Part shown: piece by piece, positions 26,460 through 35,056 of the stretch
Layout of the letters: every line of letters starts with the position of its first letter
How positions within the stretch are numbered: the first letter of the stretch is position 1
Assembly: GCF_008123425.1 (NCBI RefSeq)
Contig: NZ_VSSS01000030.1
Span: 1 to 64,000, forward strand
Length of the DNA: 64,000 nucleotides
DNA from: Bradyrhizobium rifense
GTDB taxonomy: Bacteria > Pseudomonadota > Alphaproteobacteria > Rhizobiales > Xanthobacteraceae
Direction of reading: 5' to 3'
The notes under the pieces: generated by a model
Database searches by the model: none
What the model saw: only the letters and a program-made list of their open reading frames with translations
Told to the model about the DNA's origin: nothing
Translations under genes and position numbers: made by a program

Positions 26460-26846
26460 TCAGGAAAAGTGGGGAGGTCCCCGCGCCTGGGCGCTTGAGC
26501 CCTTGTGGGCAGCGACAGCGGACGCATCCGCCTCGTACCACACCACGCGTTCGGCGTGGCGGATGGGAACGGAGAGCGTCGTGTGCGGCGGCGAATCGAA
26601 GGACGCGTTGGCCTGCGCCAGGCAACACAGCGCGCAGGCACCGGCATGCGCGGTCGGCGAACCATTTTGGTCGCCCGGAGTACCCTGCTCGCTGACGCTG
26701 TGGCAGATGACTCCGGTGCCAAGCGGATCGGCGACGGCCTGGCCGGCCGCCCAGCAGGCGGCAATCGGCGCCAGCACCTGCATCGCCAAGGCGAGCAGGA
26801 CGATGGGTAGCAACTTTTGCAGCCGAGCGCGCATCCACCGAACCAT
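26460..26846 (-). CDS. DUF2946 family protein, first gene of the copper operon
   Basis: 128 residues. One N-terminal hydrophobic segment (LQKLLPIVLLALAMQVLAPIAACWAA) that acts as signal or anchor, then a Cys-rich middle part (VICHSVSEQG and HAGACALCCLAQAN) that could bind metal, and a Pro/Arg-rich end. DUF2946 proteins occur in copper and CopC/D loci; no biochemical role is established. Leftmost in the reading direction, so its promoter drives the whole five-gene unit. Confidence 0.8.
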   Translation of the reverse strand: MVRWMRARLQKLLPIVLLALAMQVLAPIAACWAAGQAVADPLGTGVICHSVSEQGTPGDQNGSPTAHAGACALCCLAQANASFDSPPHTTLSVPIRHAERVVWYEADASAVAAHKGSSAQARGPPHFS

Positions 26847-27011
26847 TCGTTCGTCTGCTAACTAAACACCACCCCCGCCCCGAGTCGAGATCACATCGCC
26901 GCCCTTGTTGGGGAGGCGCAAATTTCTCGAAAACTGTGTCGGGATAGACCCGCCCTGGGGACCGCATCCGGCATTTGAGGCAGCCCACCGTCCTAGGGCA
27001 TCCACAGATTT

Positions 27012-27041
27012 CTTATATTTGTCATATACTTATGGGGTCAA
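27012..27041 (-). promoter_or_regulatory. Candidate sigma-70 promoter of the copper operon
   Basis: On the minus strand TTGACC (27041-27036), an 18-base spacer and TATAAG (27017-27012), in an AT-rich island that contrasts with the GC-rich surroundings. Transcription would start near 27005 and leave a leader of about 160 bases before the DUF2946 gene. Confidence 0.5.
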
Positions 27042-27047
27042 TGACCC
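27035..27047. promoter_or_regulatory. Inverted repeat over the -35 box, candidate operator
   Basis: GGGTCA-A-TGACCC is a perfect 6-bp inverted repeat. It covers the putative -35 box of the copper operon and is a plausible regulator site. The regulator is unknown; the sequence does not look like a typical CueR or CsoR site. Confidence 0.45.
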
Positions 27048-27265
27048 GATCATTTCGTCAACTGCTCGAATTTTGAACAATCGTTGCCGAAAATGATGAC
27101 AAGTGAGAAAAGTTGATCTAGCATCCCTCTTGCTCAGGCTAGCCGCGAGGTCAAAGTCTGGTGGTCCAAGTCTCGGGAGGAGCCCCTGGCGCGCAAAACG
27201 CAGCGTCGCCCCGCCAATCAAGATCAAATCTTAGAATCGGGGATAATAGGGTCGACACAATTTTT

Positions 27266-27294
27266 GAGCGGGGCTAGGGCCCCGCTCTTTTTTT
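27266..27294 (+). terminator. Strong intrinsic terminator upstream of the globin gene
   Basis: GAGCGGGGC (27266-27274) pairs perfectly with GCCCCGCTC (27279-27287) around a 4-base loop, followed by seven T. Nine GC-rich base pairs plus the T-run make a textbook rho-independent terminator on the plus strand. It ends 22 bases before the globin start at 27317. Confidence 0.92.
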
Positions 27295-27316
27295 GTCTTT
27301 CGCGGCTGATGTACCG

Positions 27317-27721
27317 ATGAGTGCTTCTCCCAATCCGATCGAGCAAAGCTTTGAGCTTGCGGCGGCGCGCTGCGCGGATCTCACGCCCCTGGTCTATCAA
27401 CGGCTGTTCAACCGGCATCCCGAAACGCGGGCGATGTTCCGTTCGCAAGGCAGCGAGTTGGTGATGGGATCGATGCTTGCGCTGACCATCGAGGTGATCC
27501 TCGACTTTGCCGGCGAGCGCCGTGGCCATTTCCGGATGATCGCCTGTGAAGTCGTCTCGCACGACGCCTATGGCACGCCGCGCGAGCTGTTCATCGCCTT
27601 CTTCGCTACCATCAGGGATACGCTGGGCGACCTGCTCGGTGACCAATGGTCGCCGGACGTGGCGCAGGCATGGGACCAGTTGCTCGTCGAGATCGAGGCC
27701 TTCGCTGGCATCGCAGCGTAG
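27317..27721 (+). CDS. Globin-family protein
   Basis: 134 residues. The globin signature is visible: LTPLVYQRLFNRHPETRAMF with Phe41 (the haem-contact Phe of the C-helix region), and His82 in CEVVSHDAYG as likely proximal haem ligand. The length and pattern fit a single-domain globin related to the haem domain of flavohaemoglobins; a reductase domain is absent. Possible roles: NO or O2 binding. The ATG at 27317 is chosen because it gives the normal start; an in-frame ATG at 27293 lies within the T-run of the terminator. No operon partner downstream: 140 bases separate it from the sugar transporter. Confidence 0.85.
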   Translation: MSASPNPIEQSFELAAARCADLTPLVYQRLFNRHPETRAMFRSQGSELVMGSMLALTIEVILDFAGERRGHFRMIACEVVSHDAYGTPRELFIAFFATIRDTLGDLLGDQWSPDVAQAWDQLLVEIEAFAGIAA

Positions 27722-27861
27722 CGCTTTGCGCTGCACCAACACGGGCAGCGACAATCCCGACGTTGATTGCACATTGAGTGGCATCAACTCTTGTGAGACA
27801 CTTTCCGAGATCGGTAGCGCAACCAATGACGCGCCGACGATAAAATATATGGGAGCGAGCG

Positions 27862-28884
27862 ATGTCCGGGACGAAAGATTTCTCGACGACGAGGCGCGAT
27901 CTTCTTCAGGCGGCAGCAACCGCCGGCGCCGCGACTGCCATCCTCGGCAGCATGGGCATAAATCCAGCACTTGCAGCCGAAGTCGGACGATCCGAGAAGC
28001 CGTTGAAGGCGGCCTTCTCCAACGCAGGCCTCCAGGCCACCTGGTGCGCACAGGGCAAGCAGGCCGCGGAATTCTGGGGCAAGCTGTTCAACGTCGAAGT
28101 GACCTGGTTCGATGGCCAGCTCGACGCCGTGAAGCAGCGCGCGGCGATCGACAACATGGCCTCGCAGAAATGGGACTTTGTTGCGATCCAGGCCTTCGGC
28201 ATCGGTACCCTCACCCAGCCCGTGCAGAAGATGATCGACGCCGGCACGCCTGTGATCGACATGGACACGCTGATCGCGCCGCTCGACCAGATCAACGTCC
28301 ATTCCTTCCTCGCACCCGACAACGAGTTCATGGGCGCCTCGGTGACGCAGGCGCTGTGCAACGCCATGGGCGGCAAGGGCAAGATCATCATGACCCAAGG
28401 CGCGCTCGGACATACAGGCGCGCAAGGAAGAGCCAAGGGCTTCAACAACGTCGTCAAGCAATTCCCCGGCATCGAGGTGCTCGACACCCAGCCGGCCGAT
28501 TGGGACGTCTCCAAGACGGCGCGGCTCTGGGAAACCTATCTGACCAAGTACCCGCAGATCGACGCGGCGTTCTTCCACAATGACGACATGGCGCTTGCGG
28601 CCGCCAACATCATGAAGGCGCACAACCGCACCAACATCCTGATCGGTGGTGTGGACGCCATGCCGCCGGCGATCCAGGCTGTGAGCGAGGGGCGCATGTT
28701 CGCGACCGTCCGCAATCCGTCCTGCCGCATCCATGGCGGCGCGATCATCGCGGGCGTCGCGGCCGTCGCAGGCGGCGAGAAGAGCGGCCAGGGCATCCCC
28801 AAGAACGTCGTCACCGATGGTCCGGTCGTGACCAAGGCCAATGCCGCCGGCATGCAGTGGATGCAGGATCACTTCCTGATCTGA
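27862..28884 (+). CDS. Sugar ABC transporter substrate-binding protein (RbsB-like), Tat-exported
   Basis: 340 residues. The N-terminus carries Arg11-Arg12 in TTRRDLLQ followed by a hydrophobic stretch, a Tat signal; periplasmic. The mature part is a periplasmic binding protein family 4 domain (like ribose/galactose-binding proteins): LKAAFSNAGLQATWC, TPVIDMDTL, AFFHNDDMALAAANIMKA, GVDAMPPAIQAV. It is the first gene of a complete three-gene transporter; the ATPase start follows six bases after its stop. Substrate not determined, probably a monosaccharide or polyol. Confidence 0.92.
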   Translation: MSGTKDFSTTRRDLLQAAATAGAATAILGSMGINPALAAEVGRSEKPLKAAFSNAGLQATWCAQGKQAAEFWGKLFNVEVTWFDGQLDAVKQRAAIDNMASQKWDFVAIQAFGIGTLTQPVQKMIDAGTPVIDMDTLIAPLDQINVHSFLAPDNEFMGASVTQALCNAMGGKGKIIMTQGALGHTGAQGRAKGFNNVVKQFPGIEVLDTQPADWDVSKTARLWETYLTKYPQIDAAFFHNDDMALAAANIMKAHNRTNILIGGVDAMPPAIQAVSEGRMFATVRNPSCRIHGGAIIAGVAAVAGGEKSGQGIPKNVVTDGPVVTKANAAGMQWMQDHFLI

Positions 28885-28890
28885 ATCTCC

Positions 28891-30393
28891 ATGCCTGAGG
28901 GTCGTTCGCCCATCCTGGAACTCCAGGGCATCACGAAGAGCTTCGGCGGCGTCGAAGCGCTTCGTGGTGTCGACTTCGCGCTTCTTCCCGGCGAGATCCA
29001 CGGTCTCGTCGGCGAGAATGGCGCGGGCAAAAGCACGCTGATGAAGATCATCGCCGGCGTGCACACCGAGTTCTCCGGCCGCTTCCTGATCGACGGCCAG
29101 GAGACCCACTTCCGCTCGGCGCGCGATGCGCACGCGGCCGGCATCGCCATGGTGCATCAGGAGCTCTCCGTCGCGCCCGACCTCACCGTCGCGGAGAACG
29201 TCTTTCTCGGCAACCAGCCGACCAACCGCCTCGGCCTCGTGCAATGGCGGCGCATGGCGCGCGAGGCCGGCGAGCAGCTGTCGCGATTCGGCATCGACGT
29301 CGATCCGATGAGCAGGCTCGGCGACCTGCCGATCGGGCTGCAGCAGCTGATCGAGATCGCCCGCGTGCTGTTCTCGGGCGCGCGCATCGTCATCCTGGAC
29401 GAGCCGACCTCCGCCCTCTCCCCGCCGGAGGTCGAGCGGCTGTTTACGACCTTGCGACGGCTGCGCGAGCAGGGCACGGCCATCGTCTTCATCTCGCATT
29501 TCATCGAGGACATTCTGCGCGTGTCCGATACGGTCACCGTGTTCCGCAACGGGCGGAAGGTCGCCGAGACCGCGAGCACCGCGACCAGCAAGGGCGCGCT
29601 GATCGAGGCCATGATCGGTCGCGGCGGCGAAGCGCTCGAGCACAGCTACAGCGACGATCTGATGCTGCCGCGCCCGAGCGACAGTTCGGTCGTGCTGAAA
29701 GTCGACCAGCTGTCGCTGGCGCGCAGCCTCAACGACGTCTCCTTCGAAGCGCGCGCCGGCGAAGTGCTCGGCATCTACGGTTTCATGGGCTGCGGCCAGC
29801 AGGAGCTGTCGCGCATCCTCTTTGGCAAGCTGAAGCCCGACGCCGGCACGCTTGCCGTCGACGGCAAGCCAAAGACATTTGCCAGCACGGCGGCGGCGCG
29901 GCGCGCTGGCGTGGCGCTGGTGCCGGAGAGTCGGCGCGCCATGCTGTTCCATCAGGAGCCAGTCTACAAGAACATCTCGATCAGCATCCTGGACCGCATC
30001 TCGTCGCTGCTGCTCAAGCCGGCGCAGGAGCGCGATATTGCGCAGCGCCAGGTCGAGCAGCTGCAGATCCGGCCGCCGGTGGTCGGCCTCGATCTCGGTA
30101 TGCTCTCGGGCGGCAACCAGCAGAAGGTCGCGCTGGCAAAGTGGCTGACCTATCCGCCCAAGCTCCTCGTGCTGTGCGAGCCGACCCGCGGCATGGATGT
30201 CGGCGCCAAGAACGACGTCATCAACATCGTCCGCGACCTCCGCGCCAAGGGGCTCGCGATCATCGTGCTGTCGACCGAACCGGAAACGGTGCTGTCGCTG
30301 GCCGACCGCATCCTCGTGCTCAAGCGCGGCGCGGTGGTGCGGGAATTCAAGAACGAGCCGGTCAGCAAGGACCGCCTGCTGGAAGCGGCGTGA
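28891..30393 (+). CDS. Sugar ABC transporter ATPase with two nucleotide-binding domains (RbsA/XylG type)
   Basis: 500 residues. Two tandem ABC domains, as in RbsA, MglA and XylG. The first (about 5-240) has GENGAGKSTLMKIIAG, DLPIGLQQLIEIARVL and ILDEPTSAL; the second (about 255-490) has a diverged Walker A, LSGGNQQKVALAKWL and CEPTRGMDVGA. Energises import of the sugar brought by the upstream binding protein. Second gene of the operon; 12 bases separate it from the permease gene. Confidence 0.95.
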   Translation: MPEGRSPILELQGITKSFGGVEALRGVDFALLPGEIHGLVGENGAGKSTLMKIIAGVHTEFSGRFLIDGQETHFRSARDAHAAGIAMVHQELSVAPDLTVAENVFLGNQPTNRLGLVQWRRMAREAGEQLSRFGIDVDPMSRLGDLPIGLQQLIEIARVLFSGARIVILDEPTSALSPPEVERLFTTLRRLREQGTAIVFISHFIEDILRVSDTVTVFRNGRKVAETASTATSKGALIEAMIGRGGEALEHSYSDDLMLPRPSDSSVVLKVDQLSLARSLNDVSFEARAGEVLGIYGFMGCGQQELSRILFGKLKPDAGTLAVDGKPKTFASTAAARRAGVALVPESRRAMLFHQEPVYKNISISILDRISSLLLKPAQERDIAQRQVEQLQIRPPVVGLDLGMLSGGNQQKVALAKWLTYPPKLLVLCEPTRGMDVGAKNDVINIVRDLRAKGLAIIVLSTEPETVLSLADRILVLKRGAVVREFKNEPVSKDRLLEAA

Positions 30394-30405
30394 CGGAGAA
30401 GCACC

Positions 30406-31434
30406 ATGGCGAGCAGTGAGACGGCACCAGCGGCGGGCCAGCGCGCAAAGGGCCTTGCGCCCTTCCTGCGCTCGCAGATGCGCAACATCGCGCCGTTCCT
30501 GACGCTGATCTTCCTGTCCGGCTTCTTCGCGCTTGCGAGCCCCTCCTTTGCAACGATCGACAATCTCGGCAACATCCTGACGCAGGTGTCGGTGACCGGC
30601 ATCATCGCCGTCGGCCTCACCTTCGTGATCCTCTGCGCGGAGATCGATCTGTCGATCGCCGGCATCGCCAACGTCACCGGCATCGCGGTTGCCTACTTCA
30701 CGCTGCAGGAATCCTACGTCAACATTCCGAACATCCCCCTCGCCGGCGCAGCCGCGATCCTGCTCGCGCTCCTGCTCTGCGCGGCGCTCGGCCTTGTCAA
30801 CGCGCTGGGGCTGACCGTGATCGGGATCCCCTCCTTCATCATGACCTTGGCCATGATGCAGATCGCGGCCGGCATCTCGGCGCTCTTGGTGCGCGGCCAG
30901 ATCGCCTACAAGGTGCCGAGCCTGATCACGACGCTCGGCTCCGGCTCGATCGGCGGCATTCCCTGGATCGTGATCGTCGCGGCCATCATGCTGCTCGGCG
31001 GCCATCTGGTGCTGACCTACACGCGCTTCGGCCGCTACGTCTACATGGTCGGGGGCAACCGCGAGGCGGCCGAATATTCCGGCCTCAACGTCAAGCTCAT
31101 CCTCGGCGCGGTCATGGTGATCTCGGCGGTGTGCTCCGGTATCGGCGGCATGCTGGGCGTCGCCCATTTCGGCAGCGCGCAGCAGAACGAGTTCGACACC
31201 TACCTCCTCGACTCCATCGCCGCCGTCGTGGTCGGCGGCACCAGCCTGTTCGGCGGCCGCGGCGGCATCGGCAACACCATCGTCGGACTGTTCGTGCTTG
31301 GCGTCCTCAACAACGGCCTCGACCACGTCAACATCGACAGCTTCCTGAAGATCCTGATCCGCGGCGTGATCCTGCTGATGGCGCTGATCATCAACGTCTA
31401 TGCGCAGCGCTTACGAGAAAAAGCGGCGGACTGA
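30406..31434 (+). CDS. Sugar ABC transporter permease (RbsC type)
   Basis: 342 residues. A single-type membrane subunit with eight to ten helices, as in RbsC: FLTLIFLSGFFALASPSFAT, ILTQVSVTGIIAVGLTFVIL, the conserved EIDLSIAGIANVTG loop, then GIPSFIMTLAMMQIAAGISALL and RYVYMVGGNREAAEYSGLNV. Homodimer expected. Last gene of the operon. A hairpin at 31513-31529 may act as terminator. Confidence 0.93.
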   Translation: MASSETAPAAGQRAKGLAPFLRSQMRNIAPFLTLIFLSGFFALASPSFATIDNLGNILTQVSVTGIIAVGLTFVILCAEIDLSIAGIANVTGIAVAYFTLQESYVNIPNIPLAGAAAILLALLLCAALGLVNALGLTVIGIPSFIMTLAMMQIAAGISALLVRGQIAYKVPSLITTLGSGSIGGIPWIVIVAAIMLLGGHLVLTYTRFGRYVYMVGGNREAAEYSGLNVKLILGAVMVISAVCSGIGGMLGVAHFGSAQQNEFDTYLLDSIAAVVVGGTSLFGGRGGIGNTIVGLFVLGVLNNGLDHVNIDSFLKILIRGVILLMALIINVYAQRLREKAAD

Positions 31435-31512
31435 TCCTCTCGAAACAAAAACCGCGAAAACAACCCCATGCACAGTACAAATCATTGGGGAATTTGGCGC
31501 GGAGCGGTTTGA

Positions 31513-31529
31513 GCCGCTGCTTCAGCGGC
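31513..31529 (+). terminator. Weak candidate terminator after the sugar operon
   Basis: GCCGCTG and CAGCGGC form a 7-bp stem with a 3-base loop, followed by only a short T-containing tail (GTTTG). Position 80 bases after the permease stop fits a terminator, but the T-run is poor. Confidence 0.4.
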
Positions 31530-31530
31530 G

Positions 31531-31598
31531 TTTGACACGTCGGGCAAAACAGGAGCACGATGTCATCATGGCGCCGATCGCGGGTCGGAGGAGCGCCA
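31531..31598. repeat. 68-bp repeat, copy 1 (upstream of the cyclase gene)
   Basis: Starts tttgacacgtcgggcaaaac and ends gcgcca. Matches 34987-35054 in the same orientation with 8 mismatches in 68 (88 percent). Copy 1 lies 84 bases upstream of the cyclase gene start. Confidence 0.9.
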
Positions 31599-31682
31599 CG
31601 CTCTGGCTGGCGCCGCCCAGCCCCGTTTCCCGCTTGATCCCGCCACCACCCCGCGCCAGATTGCACTGGGGGCGAGGATTGA

Positions 31683-34600
31683 ATGCAGCAAATCGAAGAG
31701 TGGCTCGAGCAGCTGGGCATGTCTGCCTATGCCCAGCGGTTTCTCGAAAATCGTATCGATATCTCCGTCTTGGGAGATCTGGACGACCAGGACCTCCGGG
31801 AGCTCGGAATCGTCCTCGGCGATCGCAAGAAAATCCTGCGCGCCATCCGTGAGTTGCACGCCTCCGACCCCACGGCATCTTCCACCGCGTCGGCGGAAGC
31901 GGCGCCTGATGTCGCCGAACGGCGCCAGTTGACGGTCATGTTCTGCGATCTCGTCGGCTCGACGGCCCTGTCGACGCAGCTCGATCCGGAGGACTTGCGG
32001 ACAATCATCGGCGCCTACCACCGGACCTGCGCAGCAATCGTCGAAGAGAACGGCGGCTTCGTCGCAAAATATATGGGCGACGGCGTGCTGGTGTATTTCG
32101 GCTATCCGCGGGCCCACGAGCACGATGCCGAACACGCCGTGCAGGCCGCACTTGAGCTCGTTGCGGCGGTCGGAAAGCTCGATACGGCGGCCCCCGGCCG
32201 ACTGGAGGTGCGTATCGGCATCGCAACGGGACTGGTCGTTGTCGGAGACATCGTCGGCTCCGGAGAGGCGCAGGAACGCGGTGTCGTCGGCGAAACACCG
32301 AATCTGGCGGCCCGTCTGCAGGCCGTTGCCGGTCCTGGAATGGTCGTGATCGCGGACGCAACCCGACGGCTGGTCGGCGATCTCTTTCTGCTGACGAGCC
32401 TTGGGGCACAACACTTGAAGGGCCTCGCTGGACCGGTTGAAGCCTGGGCGGTCCAGGGCGCGAACGCCATCGACGGCCGTTTCGAAGCCCTGCATCGCCG
32501 CGGATTGGGGGCCCTGGTCGGACGCGAGCGCGAATGCGCGGTGCTGGCGCAGAGCTGGTCCAGAGCGCAAACGAACGACGGGCAAGTCGTCCTCATTGCA
32601 GGCGAAGCGGGCATCGGCAAATCGCGCCTGGTGGCTGCCATTCTAGAGCAGGTCGCCCCGGATGCGCCAACGCAGCTGCGCTACTATTGCTCTCCGCAGC
32701 ATACCAATTCTGCGCTTTATCCGATCATCAAGCAGATCGGGCGACGCGCGAATTTTACGCGCGAAGATGACCAGAAGACACGCCTGGGCAAACTTGACGC
32801 GGTGCTCGACCGTTCATCGGCGCCTGTCTCACACAGGGCTGCCCTTGCCGACCTGCTCCAACTCGCCAATGACGGCCGCTATCCCACCGACGGCCTGACG
32901 CCGGCGCAGCGCCGCCAACGAATGTTCGAAGCGATCGTGCTCGATATCCAGAGCCAGGCGCGCGCCAATCCTGTTCTCATGATCTTCGAGGATTTGCATT
33001 GGATCGATCCGACCAGCCTCGAACTGCTTGGCCAGCTCATCGAGGTGATTGCCGCCCTTCCCGTTTTGCTGGTTGCGACGTTCCGGACCGAATTTGCGCC
33101 ACCCTGGGCCGTTGGGCCTCACATCAATGCGATGACGATCACCCGGCTTGGCGCGCGGGAAACCGAAGCCCTGCTCGATGAGGTGATCGGAGAACACCTC
33201 CTCCCGGCGCACATTCGCAAGGAGATCATCGATCGCACCGACGGCATACCCTTGTTTGTCCAGGAGATGACCAAGGCCGTGCTGGAAGCAGGCACCGAAA
33301 CGCGACTCGTCGGAGCGATTCCTGCGGTCGCGAGCTCGGTGCCGGCCACCCTTCACGCATCCCTGATGGCCAGGTTGGACCGGCTTGGGCCTGCCAAGGA
33401 GGTTGCACAGATGGCAGCCGCGATCGGTCGCGAATTCAGCCAGGCGTTGCTCGCCGCCATCGTGCCATTGACGGAGTCCGATCTGAGCCGTGCGCTCGAA
33501 CGCCTCGTCGGTGCGGGGTTGGTGTTTCGCCAGGGCGAGCCACAAGGCGGGCCAGAGGATGCGAGCTACGTCTTCAATCACGCGCTGGTCCAGGAGGCTG
33601 CCTATGGCACGCTGCTGCGTGAGAAGCGTCGCGCGCTCCACGCTGCGCTCGCCGAGACCATTGAAATCGATTTCGTCGACATCGCCGACAGCCAGCCGGA
33701 AGTGCTGGCCCGGCACTACACCGAAGCCGGTTTGCTTGAGAAGGCGGCAGGCCTGTGGAGCAAGGCCGGAAGGCGCTCGTTGTCCCGATCGGCGCTGGTC
33801 GAAGCCGCCGAGCAGCTGGCGCGCGCTCTCAACCTGATCGCCAAATCGCCCGAGACCGCCTTGTCGCGACGTGAGCGGATCACATTGCAGATCGAGCTCG
33901 CCAACGCCCTCATCCACACCAAAGGCCATGCCGCCCCCGAGACAAGAGCGGCCTTCGATCAGGCCCGCGCGTTCATCGAGCATGCGGAGAAGCTTGGGGA
34001 TGCGACCGACGATCCTCTCCTGCTGTTTTCGGTGCTCTACGGCTTCTGGGTAGCAAGCCGCATGTCGTTCCAGGCCGACGTGACGCGGGAGCTGGCCACC
34101 CAATTCCAGGCCCTCGCCGAGCAACGGCAGGCAAGCACACCAATCATGATTGGGCACCTCCTGATGGGAATTTCCCTTGTGCTCGCCGGGGATTTGACCG
34201 TCGGCTCTGCCGAACTCGACCGCGCCGTGGAGTTGTATCAACACCCCGAGCACCGCCCGCTGGCGATGCGGTTTGGCCATGATGTTCTCGTCTCTGCGTT
34301 GGCATGGCGCGCCTTTTCGCAATGGGTGCTCGGTCATGACGACACGGCGACGGCCGACGTAGAGCGCGCAATCCGCGAGGCCCGCGAATTCGGTCACGCC
34401 GCCACGCTGATGTATGCGCTCGCCCATGTGTCGCTCACGCTGATCTACATGGGCAAGCTCGACGCCGCGGACGCGCTCGCCGACGAACTCATGCGGCTCG
34501 CCGACGGAAAGGGATCACGCTTCTGGAACGCTTATGGCACGCTATTGCGCGGCCGTGTGCTTGCCCTCGAGGGGCAGGATCGCGCTGCCGCCGACATGAT

Positions 34601-34955
34601 CGAGGCCGGGATTTCAGCCATGCGATCCACCGGCGCGACAGCCTATGCGCCGTGGTACCTCAGCATTTTGGGCGCGACGTACGCCCGGACCGGACAGGTT
34701 GGCGATGCGCAGCGCTGGTGTGAAGACGCGTTGCTGAGGATCAGCGAAAGCGGCGAACGCTGGCAGGAGGCGGAAGCCTGCCGCATTGCCGGAGAGGTGG
34801 CGCTGGCGCTCGATCCGCCTGACGTTGAGCAGGCGCGGGCTCATTTCGAGCGGTCCCTCTTCGTCGCGAAACAGCAGATGGCCAAATCATTCGAGTTGAG
34901 AGCGGCTGAGAGCCTGGCCAGACTTTCGGCGCCGCGGACATCCCCTCCATCCTAG
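31683..34955 (+). CDS. SAM-domain/class III nucleotide cyclase/AAA ATPase/TPR signalling protein
   Basis: 1090 residues. Residues 1-62: SAM domain (EEWLEQLGMSAYAQRFLENR, DLRELGI). Residues 80-255: class III adenylate/guanylate cyclase with metal ligands Asp89 (FCDLVGSTAL) and Asp133 (KYMGDGVLVYF), substrate-specifying Lys129, and transition-state residues Asn207 and Arg211 (NLAAR), so it looks catalytically competent, and Lys129 suggests ATP as substrate. Residues 280-600: AAA-type ATPase with P-loop GEAGIGKS (307-314) and Walker B MIFEDLHWID. Residues 620-1080: helical TPR-like repeats. No transmembrane segment. The multi-domain design resembles the LuxR/MalT type STAND regulators with a cyclase in place of the DNA-binding domain. 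Flanked by two copies of a 68-bp repeat. Confidence 0.93.
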   Translation: MQQIEEWLEQLGMSAYAQRFLENRIDISVLGDLDDQDLRELGIVLGDRKKILRAIRELHASDPTASSTASAEAAPDVAERRQLTVMFCDLVGSTALSTQLDPEDLRTIIGAYHRTCAAIVEENGGFVAKYMGDGVLVYFGYPRAHEHDAEHAVQAALELVAAVGKLDTAAPGRLEVRIGIATGLVVVGDIVGSGEAQERGVVGETPNLAARLQAVAGPGMVVIADATRRLVGDLFLLTSLGAQHLKGLAGPVEAWAVQGANAIDGRFEALHRRGLGALVGRERECAVLAQSWSRAQTNDGQVVLIAGEAGIGKSRLVAAILEQVAPDAPTQLRYYCSPQHTNSALYPIIKQIGRRANFTREDDQKTRLGKLDAVLDRSSAPVSHRAALADLLQLANDGRYPTDGLTPAQRRQRMFEAIVLDIQSQARANPVLMIFEDLHWIDPTSLELLGQLIEVIAALPVLLVATFRTEFAPPWAVGPHINAMTITRLGARETEALLDEVIGEHLLPAHIRKEIIDRTDGIPLFVQEMTKAVLEAGTETRLVGAIPAVASSVPATLHASLMARLDRLGPAKEVAQMAAAIGREFSQALLAAIVPLTESDLSRALERLVGAGLVFRQGEPQGGPEDASYVFNHALVQEAAYGTLLREKRRALHAALAETIEIDFVDIADSQPEVLARHYTEAGLLEKAAGLWSKAGRRSLSRSALVEAAEQLARALNLIAKSPETALSRRERITLQIELANALIHTKGHAAPETRAAFDQARAFIEHAEKLGDATDDPLLLFSVLYGFWVASRMSFQADVTRELATQFQALAEQRQASTPIMIGHLLMGISLVLAGDLTVGSAELDRAVELYQHPEHRPLAMRFGHDVLVSALAWRAFSQWVLGHDDTATADVERAIREAREFGHAATLMYALAHVSLTLIYMGKLDAADALADELMRLADGKGSRFWNAYGTLLRGRVLALEGQDRAAADMIEAGISAMRSTGATAYAPWYLSILGATYARTGQVGDAQRWCEDALLRISESGERWQEAEACRIAGEVALALDPPDVEQARAHFERSLFVAKQQMAKSFELRAAESLARLSAPRTSPPS

Positions 34956-34986
34956 GGATATTCGCTCATGGCCGAAGCCAATGCGG

Positions 34987-35054
34987 TTTGACACGTCGGG
35001 CAAAACGGAAGCAGGATGGCATCATCACGCCGATCGCGGATCGGAGGGGCGCCA
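34987..35054. repeat. 68-bp repeat, copy 2 (between cyclase and ModA-like genes)
   Basis: Direct repeat of 31531-31598 with 8 mismatches, 3,456 bases apart. Its end (GGAGGGGC) lies just before the ATG at 35057 and provides that gene's ribosome binding site. Confidence 0.9.
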
Positions 35055-35056
35055 TC

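Larger units (their letters stand above)
26847..27316. other. 470-base intergenic region, no protein gene confirmed
   Basis: Lies between the leftward copper operon and the rightward globin. Holds the putative leftward promoter and operator, and a strong rightward terminator at its right end. Between them (about 27060-27265) is DNA that could be a small transcribed unit. A 43-codon frame starting with GTG at about 27107 ends in TAG at 27235 but lacks a good ribosome binding site and is not accepted as a gene. Confidence 0.6.

Noticed and set aside
27030..27235. Short frames in the copper/globin intergenic region (43 codons on plus, 65 on minus)
   Set aside because: No ribosome binding site, basic low-complexity composition and no family; the plus one is mentioned only as possible content of a transcribed leader.
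27784..31326. An 1180-codon open frame on the minus strand
   Set aside because: Antisense to the sugar transporter operon and of the same artificial composition; the plus-strand genes carry clear family motifs.
32829..34427. 532-codon minus-strand frame
   Set aside because: Antisense to the cyclase gene, no motif.
31531..35054. 68-bp repeats as ends of a transposon
   Set aside because: They are direct, not inverted, and there is no transposase between them.
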